This document shows, piece by piece, positions 61,116-64,000 of a stretch of 64,000 nucleotides of DNA (its first letter is position 1; every line of letters starts with the position of its first letter). Source of the stretch: Cloacibacterium rupense (GTDB taxonomy: Bacteria; Bacteroidota; Bacteroidia; Flavobacteriales; Weeksellaceae). The position numbers were made by a program, and so were the translations under genes. The notes beneath the pieces are model-generated. The model saw nothing but the letters and a program-made list of their open reading frames with translations, was not told where the DNA came from and did no database searches. The stretch lies in NCBI RefSeq assembly GCF_014645495.1, contig NZ_BMLV01000002.1, forward strand, positions 549,191-613,190, given 5' to 3'.

Positions 61116-62491
61116 TGTTTACCATCGTTTTAAAAATAGTTTTAGTTTCTGCTCTATTATTAACAGTTTACTATATCTTTTTAGAAAGAGAAAAAGTGTT
61201 GAAATTCAATAGGTTTTATCTTTTAGGCTCGTTGGTATTTGCGTATACAGTTCCCTTTATTTCTATTACAATTCCAAATTTTGAAAAATCAAAACCAAAT
61301 TTAATAATAGGAAATGCGCTTCAGCAACAAGCTGTTTTTGTTTCAAATACCGAGCAGAATAATATTGATTGGATGTTTTTAATTCCAATAATATATATAT
61401 CAGTTGCCTTGTTGTTTTTAGTGAAAGCTATTTTTTCTGTTTACAAAATTTTGAATTTAAAAGGACAAACGTTGATGTATCAGCATCAAAAAATTAAAAT
61501 TTTAGAAAAGGAAATTGCTCCATTTAGTTTTTTAGGAACTATCTATTTCAGTAAAAATTGTTGGATTGAAAACAAAATAGACCAAAGAATTTTCTTGCAC
61601 GAAAAACTTCACGTTCAGCAGAAACATAGTTTAGATATTCTTTTGATAGAGATTCTTAAAATTATTACCTGGTTTAATCCGGCGCTGTATTTTTATAAAA
61701 AAGCAATGATGAATAATCACGAATTTTTAGCAGATGAAAATGTGATCAATAATTATTTTGAAGTAAAATCTTACCAACATCTCATTTTAGATGAAATCTC
61801 TCATCATCAAAATTACCAATTAACACACCAATTCAATTTTTATAACACCAAAAAACGATTTATTATGATGACAAAATCAACATCCAAATCAGCTCATCTT
61901 AAAAAGATACTGATTTTACCATTGTTTGCATTCTTTTTTGTAGTTTTTGCAAATAAAAAGCAACCTGAAATTTTAGAAAAAGAAAACTCGGTTTCTGAAA
62001 CTAAATTTTTGATTAAAAGTAATGCAGATACTTTAAAGCAGAAAATGAAGAAAATGGAAAAAGTAAGTAAAAAAAGCAAAAAAGAGCTTTTATCACCGCC
62101 ACCGCCACCACCTTATCCTCATCCAAAATCTAAAGTGAAAAAAGACGAGAAGTTAATTCCGCCACCACCACCAGTGAGTAAAATAGAAGCGCAAACTTTG
62201 GCAGAATTTCCTGGTGGGAATACTCTTTTAAGGCAGAAATTTTCAGAAAATTTTGATACAAGTAAATTAGAAAACACTAAAGGGATGATTAAAGGAACAA
62301 TAAATTTAATTATTTCTGAAGATGGTAAAAGTTACAATGCTAGTTATGATTTTGACAATGAAACTTTTAAAAATGAAGCTAAAAAAGCTATGGATAAGAG
62401 TTTAGAAGGCGTAGTTTGGAAACCGGGAACGCTTAATGGTAAACCAGTAGCTTCTTCTTTAAAGATGCCAATGATGATGAGTTTTCAATAA
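61115..62491 (+). CDS. BlaR1-type M56 membrane metallopeptidase fused to a TonB-like C-terminal domain
   Basis: A 458-residue partner of BlaI. Membrane segments at about 3-20, 33-50, 88-110 and 266-282. The zinc protease site is HEKLH near 162 with third ligand region NNHEFLADEN near 202. A proline-rich stretch (SPPPPPPYPHP and IPPPPPVS, about 325-355) leads to a TonB C-terminal-like domain (residues about 375-458; GTINLIISEDGKSYNASYDF). There is no penicillin-binding sensor domain, so the signal is unlikely to be beta-lactam itself. Coupled to blaI through TAATG. Confidence 0.88.
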   Translation: MFTIVLKIVLVSALLLTVYYIFLEREKVLKFNRFYLLGSLVFAYTVPFISITIPNFEKSKPNLIIGNALQQQAVFVSNTEQNNIDWMFLIPIIYISVALLFLVKAIFSVYKILNLKGQTLMYQHQKIKILEKEIAPFSFLGTIYFSKNCWIENKIDQRIFLHEKLHVQQKHSLDILLIEILKIITWFNPALYFYKKAMMNNHEFLADENVINNYFEVKSYQHLILDEISHHQNYQLTHQFNFYNTKKRFIMMTKSTSKSAHLKKILILPLFAFFFVVFANKKQPEILEKENSVSETKFLIKSNADTLKQKMKKMEKVSKKSKKELLSPPPPPPYPHPKSKVKKDEKLIPPPPPVSKIEAQTLAEFPGGNTLLRQKFSENFDTSKLENTKGMIKGTINLIISEDGKSYNASYDFDNETFKNEAKKAMDKSLEGVVWKPGTLNGKPVASSLKMPMMMSFQ

Positions 62492-62494
62492 AAG

Positions 62495-62530
62495 AAAACC
62501 TTCAAGATTTTAAAATTCTTGAAGGTTTTT
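62495..62530. terminator. Bidirectional terminator
   Basis: 13-bp arms AAAACCTTCAAGA/TCTTGAAGGTTTT (62495-62507, 62517-62529) between converging genes. Confidence 0.9.
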
Positions 62531-62546
62531 TAATAGAATTACAAAA

Positions 62547-63053
62547 TTATTTTGTGATGTCAAATGAAACACCAACGTTTACTGCAAACTGATTGTTCAA
62601 ATTTCTGAAAAGTTGGTCTTTATCGTTGTATTTTGCAATTGGAAACTGCATTTCTGTGAATAATCCAAAACCTTTGTCAAAGAAATATCTTGCACCAAGA
62701 TGACCACCAAAATTCCTTAAACCTAAATTTAATCCTGGGTATATATCAATGTTAGAAGGTAAATCCAATACTTTTCCAAGATTAGCATTAAATCTTGCTT
62801 TTACATCAAATCTATCCCCAAAATCAGGTTTTATACCAGTAATTTCTTTCACTCCCAATAAATACCCTGCTTGTACTCCAATAGAAAAACTTTCTCCCAA
62901 TCCATAATCTAGCGTACTTACAATTCCTGTTCCGCCGTCTTGTAGATTAGCTCCAATTTGGAATTTTACATCATCTTTCCCCTTGAAAGCACTGGTTTGA
63001 GCGCTAACAAATCCTACAGAGAATACAAATAAACTTGCAATTAATTTTTTCAT
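62547..63053 (-). CDS. Outer-membrane beta-barrel protein
   Basis: A 168-residue protein with signal peptide MKKLIASLFVFSVGFVSAQ and alternating amphipathic strands (SIGVQAGYLLGVKEITGI; RNFGGHLGARYFFDKGFGLF; QFAVNVGVSFDITK). Size suggests an eight-stranded barrel. It resembles small OmpA-like barrels common in Chryseobacterium-type genomes; the function is unknown. The sugar dehydrogenase gene ends 74 nt upstream on the same strand. Confidence 0.8.
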   Translation of the reverse strand: MKKLIASLFVFSVGFVSAQTSAFKGKDDVKFQIGANLQDGGTGIVSTLDYGLGESFSIGVQAGYLLGVKEITGIKPDFGDRFDVKARFNANLGKVLDLPSNIDIYPGLNLGLRNFGGHLGARYFFDKGFGLFTEMQFPIAKYNDKDQLFRNLNNQFAVNVGVSFDITK

Positions 63054-63127
63054 AAATCGTTTTTTTTAATTCGTCTGTTTTGCATCAAAAATCATTCCAA
63101 TAAACTAAAAAAAACCTTTATCTAGGG

Positions 63128-64000
63128 CTATTTTTTAGAAATTTTATACAGTTTTCCACTGTCTGTAATGGCATATAAATGACCATCTTTTCCACTTAAA
63201 ACATCCCGAAATCGCTCGCCTTGTTCTTCCAAAAGCCATTCTTCTCCAATAACTTTATGATTTTCTATCACCAATCTGATGATTTTTTCTCCGCCAAGAC
63301 AACCTAAAATCAAATTGTCTTTCCATTCAGGAATACTCCCTGTGTAAAAATCAATTCCACTCATTGAAACCGAGGGGTCCCAATAGTAAATAGGCTGTTC
63401 TAATCCTTCCTTTTTACCAATTCCTTCTCCTATAGTCATCCCAGAATACTCTTCGCCGTAAGTGATGGTGGGCCAACCGTAATTAGCACCAGGTTTTATT
63501 AAATTGACTTCATCTCCGCCTCTAGGTCCCATTTCTGCTTCCCAAAGCTCTCCATTATTAGGATGAATGGCAATGCCCTGAGGATTTCTATGCCCGGTTG
63601 AATAAATTTCTGGTTTCCAACCATTGAAATTAGGATTTCCAGAAGCAGGTTTCCCCTCTTTAGTGATTTTTAAAATTTTACCTAAATAAGAATTTTGATT
63701 TTGAGCCAAAGGTCTGGTTTCTAGGTCTGACCTTTCACCTGTACTTACAAACAAAAATCCTTCTCGGTCAAAAGCCAGTCTGCTCCCAAAATGTTTATCT
63801 CCATCATAAGTTGGGGTTGCCCTGAAAATGATGCTTGGGTTTTCTATTCTTTTTTCATCATCAGACAATTTACCTTTGGCTACCGCCGTGTGATTTCCTC
63901 CAGAGAAAGGTTCAGAGAAAGTCCAATAAAGCATTCTATTGTTTTGAAATTCAGGGTCTAAGGCAATGTCCAGAAGGCCGCCTTGTCCTCTGTTGGCAAC
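63128..64000 (-). CDS. PQQ-dependent sugar dehydrogenase (GdhB/Yli-type), C-terminal part
   Basis: The frame continues past the right edge: upstream of the internal Met at 63934 it reads GQGGLLDIALDPEFQNNR, the family sequence before YWTFSEP, so 63934 is not the start. At least 290 residues are present. Family features of the soluble aldose dehydrogenase six-bladed propeller: HFGSRLAFDREGFLFVSTGE near the start, STGHRNPQGIAIHPNNGELW, EMGPRGGDEVNLIKPGANYG and SMSGIDFYTG. It probably oxidises aldoses in the periplasm with PQQ; PQQ synthesis genes are not in view. Confidence 0.9.
   Translation of the reverse strand, partial: VANRGQGGLLDIALDPEFQNNRMLYWTFSEPFSGGNHTAVAKGKLSDDEKRIENPSIIFRATPTYDGDKHFGSRLAFDREGFLFVSTGERSDLETRPLAQNQNSYLGKILKITKEGKPASGNPNFNGWKPEIYSTGHRNPQGIAIHPNNGELWEAEMGPRGGDEVNLIKPGANYGWPTITYGEEYSGMTIGEGIGKKEGLEQPIYYWDPSVSMSGIDFYTGSIPEWKDNLILGCLGGEKIIRLVIENHKVIGEEWLLEEQGERFRDVLSGKDGHLYAITDSGKLYKISKK

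Noticed and set aside
63128-63934. Complete 268-residue sugar dehydrogenase starting at 63934
   Set aside because: Family sequence continues upstream in frame to the window edge, so the gene is partial, not complete.
1-64000. tRNA, rRNA, CRISPR arrays, insertion sequences, prophage or integron structures
   Set aside because: Read by eye on both strands; no cloverleaf-like segments, spaced repeats, transposase, integrase or attachment-site pairs were found. A tRNA-finding program would settle the tRNA point.

Overview
The window is ordinary chromosomal DNA from a low-GC member of the Bacteroidota, most likely class Flavobacteriia and close to the Weeksellaceae (Chryseobacterium/Cloacibacterium group). 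The evidence is the AT-rich sequence, GlnN-type glutamine synthetase, a mraZ-to-ftsZ cluster without murF or ddl, a type IX secretion (T9SS) C-terminal signal, many TAnnTTTG -7 boxes in place of sigma70 -10 boxes, and the absence of Shine-Dalgarno sites. I see no rRNA, tRNA, CRISPR array, prophage or intact insertion sequence.

Layout. 1-4.1 kb: a partial gene, glnN, a GNAT acetyltransferase and an NlpC/P60 lipoprotein. 4.1-9.8 kb (minus): the cell-shape operon mreB-mreC-mreD-mrdA-rodA. 9.9-15.1 kb (plus): a GNAT gene, then the tetrapyrrole genes hemA-hemC-hemD-hemE and a secreted protein. 15.1-19.3 kb (minus): nitroreductase, a secreted protein, a GH3 enzyme, a bacilliredoxin and yqeY. 19.3-36.3 kb (minus): the division and wall cluster mraZ-rsmH-ftsL-ftsI-(new small gene)-murE-mraY-murD-ftsW-murG-(membrane protein)-murC-ftsQ-ftsA-ftsZ. 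36.5-38.5 kb (plus): a hydrolase, engB and an ElaA-type acetyltransferase. 38.5-41.2 kb (minus): a TPR sensor kinase and response regulator with an unannotated regulatory region. 41.2-47.1 kb (minus): msrA, an outer-membrane protein, secA, a DUF2795 gene and a sugar epimerase. 47.4-50.4 kb (plus): DUF2797 and AsmA-like proteins. 50.5-54.7 kb (minus): prolyl oligopeptidase, a T9SS cargo protein, rpmA and rplU. 54.8-62.5 kb (mostly plus): acyltransferase, miaE, DUF502 protein, tryptophanase, a lipoprotein/S41 protease divergent pair and a blaI-blaR1 pair. 62.5-64 kb (minus): a beta-barrel protein and a partial PQQ-type sugar dehydrogenase.

The most interesting signal is around the two-component system. 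Three CGGG-N2-CCCG palindromes each lie exactly 33 bp (centre to centre) upstream of a minus-strand TAnnTTTG box. One is inside the end of the kinase gene and would drive the response regulator. The other two lie in the 360-bp gap downstream and would drive short, apparently non-coding transcripts, the first ending in a clear terminator. This looks like a response regulator controlling itself and two small RNAs. A perfect FNR-type box upstream of the outer-membrane protein gene has the same 33-bp spacing, which supports the geometry. Other regulatory sites are a GTGGG repeat pair (MraZ box) before mraZ, a CTACA/TGTAG operator on the blaI -7 box, a dyad on the nitroreductase promoter, and back-to-back -7 boxes between the lipoprotein and S41 genes. 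Several long-ORF starts (TTG or GTG) fall inside promoter or terminator elements, so I moved those genes to downstream ATGs.
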